This document shows positions 1 to 5,044 of a stretch of 5,044 bases of DNA, piece by piece (position 1 is the first letter of the stretch; each line of letters begins with the position of its first letter). This DNA is from Clostridiales bacterium UBA1740. GTDB taxonomy: Bacteria; Bacillota; Clostridia; Oscillospirales; CAG-272. The DNA lies in contig DCHY01000046.1 of NCBI GenBank assembly GCA_002315715.1, forward strand, positions 1 to 5,044. The letters are read 5' to 3'. Under the pieces are notes generated by a model, which was not told the DNA's origin, made no database searches, and was given only the letters and a program-made list of their open reading frames with translations. A program made the position numbers and the translations under genes.

Positions 1-27
1 TGATTTTTTATTTATGACAGACTACAT

Positions 28-59
28 AAAAGAGGCTACCGTCAAGTAGCCTCTTTTTT
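28..59. terminator. Bidirectional intrinsic terminator
   Basis: A perfect 12-bp stem (AAAAGAGGCTAC at 28-39 with GTAGCCTCTTTT at 46-57) closes a 6-nt loop (CGTCAA). On the plus strand it ends in six T residues (54-59); on the minus strand in four. It begins 5 bp beyond the stop codon of the minus-strand gene at 63-968, so it should end that transcript, and its better T-run on the plus strand suggests that it also ends a convergent gene lying left of the window. Confidence 0.88.
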
Positions 60-62
60 GTA

Positions 63-968
63 TTATGAAAGCGAATCGTCCGTTTTTACTTCGTGCCTAT
101 ATACCATCTCGGCGATTTCCGCGTCGGCAAAACTGATGCCGAACATATAGACGCAGATGCGGTCTTTTTCGACGGTTTTGTCCTTCATCAACTGTTTTAA
201 GGGGTATTTATCTTTGTCAAAGATAAACTCCTCGCCGTAGTACGCTTCGAGCTGATCGACGTCATCCGAGAAAATCTCGCATTCTTTCCGAAACGATTCG
301 TCGAATAGATATCCCGTGTCAAGGGCAATGAAGATTCTCGGCTTTGATAAATCTTTGGTCGATATTTGGTCGGCAGGATCGCAAGTGGACGTGCAGGAGA
401 TGATGGCGTCGCAGGCGTTCAGATAGCGGTAATCGGCGGTATCGTCAACCGTGACGTCTTTGGCAAACGCCCGAAATTTGTCGAGGTTTTTGGCGCGACC
501 TCTTTCACTGCCGCGAATGACGAATTCGCAAACGCCGAACAGGTCGTGGATGCACTCGGCGTTTTGAATATTGGTTCTGCCGTTGCCGATGATACCGACG
601 CGGCGGATGTTCGTCATCTTGCATAAATGCATGGCTTCTTCCAGCGCCACCGAGGTCATAAGACCGCAGCGCAGACGCGTCAGTCCGACGTTGTGAAAGC
701 GTTCTGCCACGTGATGGTTTTGATCCACCAAGATGACGTCGTCGTCCGTGGAACGGTTTTCGTCGTCCACGCATATCGTTTTGTCCACGGTAAAACCGTC
801 GAGGGCCTCGCCGTGCATTTTTGTCATGGTGACGGAGGGAACCCCGTGCAGGCTTTTGACCACACGCACCTTCTTGACGGGGGAGTAGTAGTCGAGCGTT
901 TGCGCCGTTTTGGCGGCTATTTGGTAATCATGTTTGAGTTTTTCGTAAGCCAAGGTATAAATACCCAT
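63..968 (-). CDS. Ornithine cyclodeaminase/mu-crystallin family NAD(P)-binding protein (divergent)
   Basis: A 301-aa protein resembling the ornithine cyclodeaminase/mu-crystallin superfamily, whose members are cytosolic NAD(P)-dependent enzymes acting on amino or imino acids (ornithine cyclodeaminase, alanine dehydrogenase, ketimine reductase, SbnB). Seen: residues LTRLRCG (96-102), matching the family's LTxxRT substrate-binding segment; a Rossmann glycine motif GIIGNG (125-130); IALDTG (214-219), with D217 117 residues after R100, close to the Arg-to-Asp distance I recall in ornithine cyclodeaminase; and a C-terminal FGISFADAEIAEMVY (276-290) matching the family's G-x-x-x-x-D-hydrophobic ending. 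The catalytic lysine is not obvious (K50 or K63), so the substrate cannot be named and a non-canonical reaction is possible. Length is slightly below the usual 310-350. The ATG at 968 is preferred over an in-frame TTG at 998: GAAGG lies 7 nt before the ATG, while the promoter at 1005-1032 would start transcription near 998. Single gene, divergent from the SPFH operon. Confidence 0.8.
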   Translation of the reverse strand: MGIYTLAYEKLKHDYQIAAKTAQTLDYYSPVKKVRVVKSLHGVPSVTMTKMHGEALDGFTVDKTICVDDENRSTDDDVILVDQNHHVAERFHNVGLTRLRCGLMTSVALEEAMHLCKMTNIRRVGIIGNGRTNIQNAECIHDLFGVCEFVIRGSERGRAKNLDKFRAFAKDVTVDDTADYRYLNACDAIISCTSTCDPADQISTKDLSKPRIFIALDTGYLFDESFRKECEIFSDDVDQLEAYYGEEFIFDKDKYPLKQLMKDKTVEKDRICVYMFGISFADAEIAEMVYRHEVKTDDSLS

Positions 969-1004
969 AATATCGCCTTCGTTTTCTTCAATGATCAATC
1001 GAAT

Positions 1005-1032
1005 ATTATAGTCCTTTTCGTTTGAAAATCAA
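1005..1032 (-). promoter_or_regulatory. Sigma-A type promoter of the cyclodeaminase-like gene
   Basis: Read on the minus strand, TTGATT (1032-1027) is followed by a 16-bp spacer and a consensus TATAAT (1010-1005). Transcription would start near 998, giving a leader of about 30 nt that contains the GAAGG ribosome-binding site (980-976) of the ATG at 968. This placement also argues against the upstream TTG at 998 as the translation start. Confidence 0.72.
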
Positions 1033-1070
1033 TACTTCTTTGAAAAAAAGAAAACAATTGCGGATTTTTT

Positions 1071-1098
1071 GAAAAAAGGGGAGGAAATCCCCAAAAAA
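1071..1098 (-). terminator. Short GC hairpin with T-run, possible minus-strand terminator
   Basis: GGGGA (1078-1082) and TCCCC (1088-1092) form a 5-bp stem with a 5-nt loop. Six A residues lie on each side, so on the minus strand the hairpin is followed by TTTTTT (1077-1072), as in a weak intrinsic terminator. It sits about 40 bp upstream of the minus-strand promoter at 1005-1032 and could shield that gene from antisense transcription. The stem is short, and it may simply be part of the structured intergenic segment next to it. Confidence 0.35.
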
Positions 1099-1112
1099 GC
1101 ACGAGAAGAAAA

Positions 1113-1172
1113 GGCACTCACAAAAGGCAACTTCTCATAAGGATGTTATGAAAAGAACCGATTGAAAGTGCC
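1113..1172. other. 60-nt imperfect inverted repeat / candidate structured RNA
   Basis: GGCACT (1113-1118) pairs with AGTGCC (1167-1172) and encloses a second stem, CTTCTCATAA (1131-1140) with TTATGAAAAG (1146-1155), which pairs at 9 of 10 positions around the loop GGATG. GG (1126-1127) and CC (1158-1159) can stack between the two. GAGAAG (1103-1108) could instead pair with CTTCTC (1131-1136), an alternative that would disrupt the inner stem. One base separates the element from the terminator at 1174-1214. I do not recognise it as a known riboswitch or small RNA class. It could be the body of a small RNA, an attenuator-like leader, or a decayed mobile palindrome. Confidence 0.4.
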
Positions 1173-1173
1173 G

Positions 1174-1214
1174 AAAAGCGCACAGAATTCAGTAATGAGT
1201 TCTGTGCGCTTTTT
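1174..1214 (+). terminator. Strong intrinsic terminator hairpin
   Basis: A perfect 14-bp stem (AAAAGCGCACAGAA at 1174-1187 with TTCTGTGCGCTTTT at 1200-1213) closes a 12-nt loop and ends in a run of five T residues (1210-1214). On the plus strand this is a convincing factor-independent terminator. It is odd because no plus-strand gene precedes it within the window: the only upstream gene lies on the minus strand. It may end a small non-coding transcript covering the hairpin at 1113-1172, or act on minus-strand transcription through its weaker TTTT tail. Confidence 0.7.
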
Positions 1215-1230
1215 CTATGCAAGTATTCAA

Positions 1231-1244
1231 TGTTAAAATTAACA
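1231..1244. repeat. Small inverted repeat TGTTAA-N2-TTAACA
   Basis: Two perfect 6-bp arms (1231-1236 and 1239-1244) separated by AA lie about 64 bp upstream of the -35 box at 1308. The position suits a regulator-binding site, but the arms are AT-rich and short enough to occur by chance. Confidence 0.25.
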
Positions 1245-1307
1245 ATTAGTTTTCCGGACTTTCAAGGCAACGATGAGAAAATTCATTAACATTTTTCGAT
1301 TCTTGTA

Positions 1308-1336
1308 TTGCAAAAATACCACTAATTGGGTATAAT
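1308..1336 (+). promoter_or_regulatory. Sigma-A type promoter of the SPFH-TIR operon
   Basis: TTGCAA (1308-1313) is followed by an optimal 17-bp spacer and a consensus TATAAT (1331-1336). Transcription should begin near 1343, leaving a leader of about 60 nt before the ATG at 1405 that includes an AGGAGG site (1391-1396) 8 nt from the start codon. It is the only clear promoter before the operon and it lies downstream of the terminator at 1174-1214, so the operon should not depend on read-through. Confidence 0.8.
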
Positions 1337-1345
1337 ATAGTAGGG

Positions 1346-1363
1346 AAAATTATGTATAATTTT
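1346..1363. promoter_or_regulatory. Perfect 18-bp palindrome, candidate operator
   Basis: AAAATTAT (1346-1353) and ATAATTTT (1356-1363) are exact inverted copies separated by GT. The palindrome starts about 3 bp after the predicted transcription start near 1343, a classic position for a repressor that blocks promoter clearance. The binding protein is unknown and no regulator gene is visible in the window. A very AT-rich leader could produce such symmetry by chance. Confidence 0.45.
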
Positions 1364-1404
1364 GGAATTGAAAACAAATTCAATGTACATAGGAGGAGTT
1401 TAAC

Positions 1405-2535
1405 ATGTCACAAATTGCAGAAATCATCAAGTACGAAGGCGACAACAGCACTTTCATCTGGAAGCATCCTTGCGAGGACTTCAACTCACTGACACAACTC
1501 ATCGTTCACGAGAGCCAAGAGGCAATTTTCTTTATGAACGGACAGGCACTCGATTTGTTTGGTGCCGGTCGTTATACCCTTGAAACACAAAACATTCCGC
1601 TCATCGGCAAAGCACTAAACCGTGCGACGGGCGACAAAACGCCCTTCCACTGCGAAGTCTATTTCATCAACAAGACCGAGCAGATGTCTATCAAATGGGG
1701 CACTGACAGTAAAGTGCAATATGTGGAGCCGACCTACGGCTTCCCGATTTCCATCGGCGCGTCGGGCGAAATGTCTCTCCGTGCCGAGAATAGCCGTAAA
1801 CTTCTTTTGAAACTCGTCGGTACCGAGAATTACCTCGGTCAGCAGAAACTCGTCGGTTTCTTCCGTGCTTTCCTCATGACTCGCGTCAAGACCTACATTG
1901 CGCAGGTGATGAAGGCAAACGCCATCAACATTTTCGAGATTGACGAAAATCTCACGATGTTCTCGGAAGGAATCAAAAATCTTCTCGTCAAAGATTTTGC
2001 CGACTACGGCGTGGCTCTCGAACAGTTCTTCGTTACAAACGTTGTCAAACCGGACGGAGATTCCCAATATGAAAAGTTCAAAGAATTGCATTTCCGTCAA
2101 TACGCAGATATTGCAGAAGCAAAACTCCGTCAGCAGACCGACCTTATTTACGCTCAAACCGAAGCGCAGAAGGTTGTGATTGATTCTCAGGCGCAGGCAA
2201 CCAAGCGCGCCCAAGAAGGTTATACTTACGCGCAGGAGCGCGGCTTTGACGTTGCCGAAAAGGTGGCTCAGAATGAGGCGGTCGGTCAGTTCACTAATAT
2301 GGGTGTTGGACTCGGCACAATGGCAGGTGTCGGAGGCGTTGTCGGAGGTGTTGTGGGAAATGCTGTCAACGGTGCCATGAATGCGGCAAGTCAGCCGGCA
2401 CAAGCGCCCGCAACCGACGATATGGCAACGTTCAAAGCGAAGGTTGAAAAACTGACCGTGATGAAAGATGCGGGACTGATTACCGAAGAAGAATTCGCTT
2501 CCATGAAAGCGGAACTTCTCAAGAGCATTCTTTGA
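1405..2535 (+). CDS. SPFH-domain protein (YdjI/virion core protein-like) with C-terminal SHOCT domain
   Basis: A 376-aa soluble protein of the SPFH superfamily (stomatin, prohibitin, flotillin), in the bacterial 'virion core protein'/YdjI branch. These proteins oligomerise at the inner face of the membrane and act as scaffolds; Bacillus YdjI works with PspA in the envelope stress response (family knowledge). Seen: N-terminal IAEIIKYEGD and FIWKHPCEDF (residues 4-26), typical of this branch; an SPFH beta-rich core around 27-215; an Ala/Gln/Glu-rich helical stretch with coiled-coil character (220-292); a Gly/Val-rich linker (294-327) and a Pro/Ala spacer; and a SHOCT domain at 341-376, with AGLITEEEF at 356-364. 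I see no signal peptide or transmembrane helix. The C-terminal zinc ribbon I recall in many relatives is missing, replaced by SHOCT. The start is supported by AGGAGG 8 nt upstream. First gene of the operon; the next begins 15 bp downstream. Confidence 0.87.
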   Translation: MSQIAEIIKYEGDNSTFIWKHPCEDFNSLTQLIVHESQEAIFFMNGQALDLFGAGRYTLETQNIPLIGKALNRATGDKTPFHCEVYFINKTEQMSIKWGTDSKVQYVEPTYGFPISIGASGEMSLRAENSRKLLLKLVGTENYLGQQKLVGFFRAFLMTRVKTYIAQVMKANAINIFEIDENLTMFSEGIKNLLVKDFADYGVALEQFFVTNVVKPDGDSQYEKFKELHFRQYADIAEAKLRQQTDLIYAQTEAQKVVIDSQAQATKRAQEGYTYAQERGFDVAEKVAQNEAVGQFTNMGVGLGTMAGVGGVVGGVVGNAVNGAMNAASQPAQAPATDDMATFKAKVEKLTVMKDAGLITEEEFASMKAELLKSIL

Positions 2536-2550
2536 TAGGAGGACGGAAAG

Positions 2551-3249
2551 ATGAAAAAGAATTTCAAGTATTATGTGCTCGGTTGGGCTGTTCTGTTTGC
2601 CTTGTTCAACGTTATCGCATTCTTGTTTGGCGGCGTTGATAATGAAGTGAAATACACATCGTCCTTCTGGATTGGATATGTGTTTATCACAGTTTGTTTC
2701 TTTGGACAAATCGTGGTTTCCTTTTTTGCTCTTAATCAAGATAATGCGAAAAAAATGTTTTATAACATTTCCGTTTTCACAACGAGTTATTCGGGATTGA
2801 TTGCCTCTTTCATTTTTGGCGGACTTTGTATGATTATTCCCGTTTTACCGTATTGGGTGGGTGCGATTCTTTGTGCCATCGTTCTCACTGTCAATATGAT
2901 CGCCATGCTAAAAGCAAAGGCGGCAACGGATATCGTCACTGACTTAGATAGCAAGATTAAAGCACAAACTTTGTTTATCAAAGCACTGACCGTTGAAGCG
3001 GAAAGTCTTATTTCTCGAGCAAAGAGTGAAGACGTCAAAGCCGAATGTCAAAAGGTTTATGAAGCAATCCGATACAGTGACCCGATGTCAAGCGATGCGC
3101 TTAGCTCTATGGAAAGTCAGATAACAATCGCCTTCCATAAATTCAGCGAAGCAGTTTCGGCAGATCAAATAGACGCAGTGAAAGAAACTACAAACGAAGT
3201 AATCGTTTTGGTTGATGACAGAAACAAGAAGTGCAAGCTTCTCAAGTAA
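2551..3249 (+). CDS. Unrecognised four-helix membrane protein with helical cytosolic tail
   Basis: A 232-aa protein that I cannot assign to a named family. Seen: four hydrophobic segments at about residues 8-27, 39-61, 76-99 and 101-120; the pair 76-120 is nearly continuous, broken by PVLPYW, so it forms a tight hairpin. A short N-terminal basic stretch (MKKNFK), the basic KAK at 121-123 and the lysine-rich tail suggest that both ends are cytosolic. Residues 124-232 are predicted largely helical, soluble and charged, with no cysteine pair or catalytic-looking motif; the segment around 171-200 (YSDPMSSDALSSMESQ, then IAFHKF) looks like a small helical domain. AGGAGG lies 8 nt before the ATG, 15 bp after the SPFH gene, and the TIR gene starts 12 bp after its stop, so all three are likely translated from one mRNA. 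A membrane anchor or partner for the SPFH or TIR protein is a reasonable inference from position only. Confidence 0.85.
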   Translation: MKKNFKYYVLGWAVLFALFNVIAFLFGGVDNEVKYTSSFWIGYVFITVCFFGQIVVSFFALNQDNAKKMFYNISVFTTSYSGLIASFIFGGLCMIIPVLPYWVGAILCAIVLTVNMIAMLKAKAATDIVTDLDSKIKAQTLFIKALTVEAESLISRAKSEDVKAECQKVYEAIRYSDPMSSDALSSMESQITIAFHKFSEAVSADQIDAVKETTNEVIVLVDDRNKKCKLLK

Positions 3250-3261
3250 TCCGGAGGAAGT

Positions 3262-5044
3262 ATGGCTATCTTCAAATGTAAAATGTGCGGCGGCACAATC
3301 GAGTTTGCTGAAGGTGCAACAGTCGGCGTATGCGACAGTTGCGGAACGACGCAAACCCTGCCGCGGATGGATGACGACGTTGTCGCCAATTTGCATAACC
3401 GTGCCAACACGCTTCGCCTGAAATGCGAGTTTGATAAGGCAGAAGAAATATACAACAAAATATTGGAAAAGAACCCCGACGATGCGGAAGCGCACTGGGG
3501 TGTTATCCTGTGCAAATACGGCATCGAATACGTAGAGGACCCCAAAACGTATAAGCGTGTTCCGACTTGTCACAGAACGTCGTTTGACGCCATTCTTGCC
3601 GACGATGATTACAAGGCGGCGATGGCAAACGGCGACGGCGAGCAAAGACGTCTATACGAAGCCGAAGCGAAAGAAATTGACTGTATCCAAAAGGATATTC
3701 TTGCTATCGTCAAAAACGAAAAGCCCTTCGACGTATTCATCTGCTATAAGGAAACCGACGCAAACGGAAAGCGCACGCAAGATAGCGTGATTGCCAACGA
3801 TATTTACTATCAGTTGACGCAGGAGGGCTTCAAGGTCTTCTATGCGGCGATTACGTTGGAAGATAAAATCGGGCGGGAATACGAGCCGTATATCTTCGCC
3901 GCGCTTCATAGTGCGAAAGTCATGCTCGTCATCGGTTCCAAGTCGGAATATTTCTCTGCAGTGTGGGTAAAGAACGAGTGGAGCCGTTTTCTCAAATTGA
4001 TGAAAACCGACCGACAGAAGCTCCTCATTCCGTGCTATCGCGATATGGACGCCTACGAACTCCCCGAGGAGTTTGCTCATTTGCAGGCACAGGATATGAG
4101 CAAAATCGGCTTTATCAACGACCTTGTCAGAGGCATCAAGAAGGTTGCCGTCAAAGAAGAAAGCCACACCACCGTCAAGGAGACGGTGGTTGTAAGCAAC
4201 ACTTCTTCCGGCGCCAACGTTACGCCGATATTGGAACGTGCATTTTTGTTTCTCGAAGACGGCAAATGGAATGACGCCGATATTTACTGCGAAAAGGTGC
4301 TGGATATTGACCCGAAGAATGCAGAGGCGTATCTTGGCAAACTGATGGTCGAATTGCAAGTGAAAAACCGCAAACAACTCGCCGACTGTGCCGAGCCGTT
4401 TGATGACAGAGACAATTATAGCAAAGTTCTCCGCTTTGGCGACGAAGCACTGGAAAATGAAATGCGGGGCTATATTGCGCACATCAATGACCGCAACGAA
4501 AACACACGTTTAACGGATATTTACGAAAATGCGCAGTGCTCAATGCGCAATGCTCAATCCGAAGACGCATACAAAAAAGCGGCAGACATTTTCAAATCCA
4601 TAAGCGGCTTTAAAGATGCCGACGCGCTTGCCGAGGAATGCTTGGAAGAGGCAGAAAAATCCCGTAAAGATGCTGTGTATGCTGGGGCAAAGAGCAAGAT
4701 GACAGCGAACAAAATAACCGAATATGAAGCGGCTATCAAAATGTTTGAGACCATTTCCGGCTGGCGGGATGCAGATGAGTTAATTTATGCCAGCCAAAAA
4801 GAAATAGAGAAACTGAAAGCCAAAGCAGAAGCCGACAGACTGGAAAGAGAACGTCAGGCACAAATCCGCGCCGCACAAGCGGAAAAAGCCAGAAAGCGCA
4901 ATAAGAAAATCGCGATGATTGCCACGCCCATTGTTTGCGTTTTCATTGCCTTTTTGATTGTGCTGAATGCGGTAATTATCCCTACCAGTAAATATAATGC
5001 AGCAATGAAACTGTATAATGACGGCAAGTATACCGAAGCCATCA
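3262..5044 (+). CDS. Zinc-ribbon/TPR/TIR-domain membrane protein, 3' end cut by the window
   Basis: An open frame of 594 codons with no stop before the edge. TIR domains act as adaptors or as NAD-cleaving enzymes. Domains seen: a zinc ribbon (C6, C9, C24, C27); a TPR-like helical pair (about 43-80); a linker with GIEYVEDP and PTCHRT, which I recall as constant in this Firmicutes family; a TIR domain at 155-280, with FDVFICYKE (156-164), the TLEDKIG loop (198-204), E208 in YEPYIFAAL at the position of the catalytic glutamate of SARM1, then VMLVIGS and WVKNEW. After it come a TPR (323-358), two repeats sharing the form F-x-x-I-S-G-(F/W)-x-D-A-D (444-454, 495-505), a basic/acidic coiled coil (512-549) and one transmembrane helix (550-573). 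KARKRNKK just before the helix implies that TIR is cytosolic and the TPR starting at 577 is outside. The start is fixed by GGAGG at 3253-3257, with a short 4-nt spacing. Third gene of the operon. Confidence 0.88.
   Translation, partial: MAIFKCKMCGGTIEFAEGATVGVCDSCGTTQTLPRMDDDVVANLHNRANTLRLKCEFDKAEEIYNKILEKNPDDAEAHWGVILCKYGIEYVEDPKTYKRVPTCHRTSFDAILADDDYKAAMANGDGEQRRLYEAEAKEIDCIQKDILAIVKNEKPFDVFICYKETDANGKRTQDSVIANDIYYQLTQEGFKVFYAAITLEDKIGREYEPYIFAALHSAKVMLVIGSKSEYFSAVWVKNEWSRFLKLMKTDRQKLLIPCYRDMDAYELPEEFAHLQAQDMSKIGFINDLVRGIKKVAVKEESHTTVKETVVVSNTSSGANVTPILERAFLFLEDGKWNDADIYCEKVLDIDPKNAEAYLGKLMVELQVKNRKQLADCAEPFDDRDNYSKVLRFGDEALENEMRGYIAHINDRNENTRLTDIYENAQCSMRNAQSEDAYKKAADIFKSISGFKDADALAEECLEEAEKSRKDAVYAGAKSKMTANKITEYEAAIKMFETISGWRDADELIYASQKEIEKLKAKAEADRLERERQAQIRAAQAEKARKRNKKIAMIATPIVCVFIAFLIVLNAVIIPTSKYNAAMKLYNDGKYTEAI
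4528..4558 (+). repeat. 14-bp tandem repeat inside the TIR gene
   Basis: Unit AATGCGCAGTGCTC (4528-4541) is followed by AATGCGCAATGCTC (4542-4555), differing at one base, and by a partial third copy AAT (4556-4558). The unit is not a multiple of three, so the two copies are read in different frames; codons 423-432 give NAQCSMRNAQ. It falls between helical repeats of the encoded protein, where length change should be tolerated. Confidence 0.7.

Noticed and set aside
969..998. Ten-codon N-terminal extension of the cyclodeaminase-like gene from a TTG at 998
   Set aside because: The TTG lies at the predicted transcription start and has no ribosome-binding site, whereas the ATG at 968 has GAAGG 7 nt upstream.
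1148..1165. Five-codon mini-ORF (MKRTD) with AAGG upstream, just before the terminator
   Set aside because: It resembles an attenuation leader peptide, but it is too short to support, its start lies within a predicted stem, no upstream promoter is clear, and the downstream operon has its own promoter after the terminator.
1355..1360. Second TATAAT in the SPFH leader as an alternative promoter
   Set aside because: There is no -35-like hexamer 16-18 bp upstream; it is explained as part of the AT-rich palindrome at 1346-1363.
1365..1381. GAATT-N7-AATTC inverted repeat in the SPFH leader
   Set aside because: The arms are only 5 bp and AT-rich next to a better palindrome, so it is likely chance.
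1615..2739. Long minus-strand open frame (374 codons) opposite the SPFH gene
   Set aside because: It runs antisense across the SPFH gene and into the next gene. Its product is rich in His, Cys and Phe with no recognisable domain, and it has no ribosome-binding site; this is typical of a shadow created by codon bias on the other strand.
3652..4482. Minus-strand open frame (276 codons) opposite the TIR gene
   Set aside because: It is antisense to a confidently recognised TIR domain, its product is low in plausibility, and no promoter or Shine-Dalgarno site supports it. The smaller minus frames at 3088-3645 and 3165-3545 fail for the same reasons.
1..5044. CRISPR array, tRNA/rRNA, transposase, integrase or attachment site
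   Set aside because: I saw no direct-repeat/spacer pattern, tRNA-like cloverleaf, mobile-element protein or target-site duplication in the window.

Overview
The window looks like chromosomal DNA from a Bacillota (Firmicutes) bacterium, most likely an anaerobic, Clostridia-like lineage. The reasons are strong AGGAGG ribosome-binding sites at short, even spacing, textbook sigma-A type promoters, U-tailed hairpin terminators, and a TIR protein whose zinc-ribbon/TPR/TIR layout I recall mainly from Firmicutes. Genus cannot be decided from the sequence, and there is no rRNA, tRNA, CRISPR array, transposase or phage gene to help.

Layout: positions 28-57 hold a bidirectional hairpin terminator. A minus-strand gene (63-968) encodes a divergent ornithine cyclodeaminase/mu-crystallin family protein with its own promoter at 1005-1032. 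The 436-bp divergent intergenic region (969-1404) carries, in order, that promoter, a short GC hairpin, a 60-nt imperfect hairpin, a strong plus-strand terminator hairpin, a small inverted repeat, a plus-strand promoter (1308-1336), a perfect 18-bp palindrome just after the expected transcription start, and an AGGAGG site.

From 1405 to the right edge there is a tight plus-strand operon of three genes with gaps of 15 and 12 bp and no internal terminator: (1) a cytosolic SPFH-domain protein of the YdjI/'virion core protein' type with a Gly-rich linker and a C-terminal SHOCT domain; (2) an unrecognised protein with four predicted membrane segments and a helical cytosolic tail; (3) a large protein, cut by the window edge, with an N-terminal four-cysteine zinc ribbon, TPR-like helices, a TIR domain retaining the glutamate expected of NAD-cleaving TIRs, more helical repeats, a charged coiled coil, one transmembrane helix and the start of an extracytoplasmic TPR. 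The third gene is absent from a closed-ORF view because it has no stop codon inside the window.

Reading them together (inference): the SPFH protein could organise or sense a membrane patch, the four-helix protein could anchor the assembly, and the TIR protein could act as a membrane-tethered NAD-cleaving or signalling effector. A membrane-stress or anti-phage role is plausible, but nothing in the sequence proves it. The ornithine-cyclodeaminase-like gene is divergently transcribed and is probably an unrelated neighbour.
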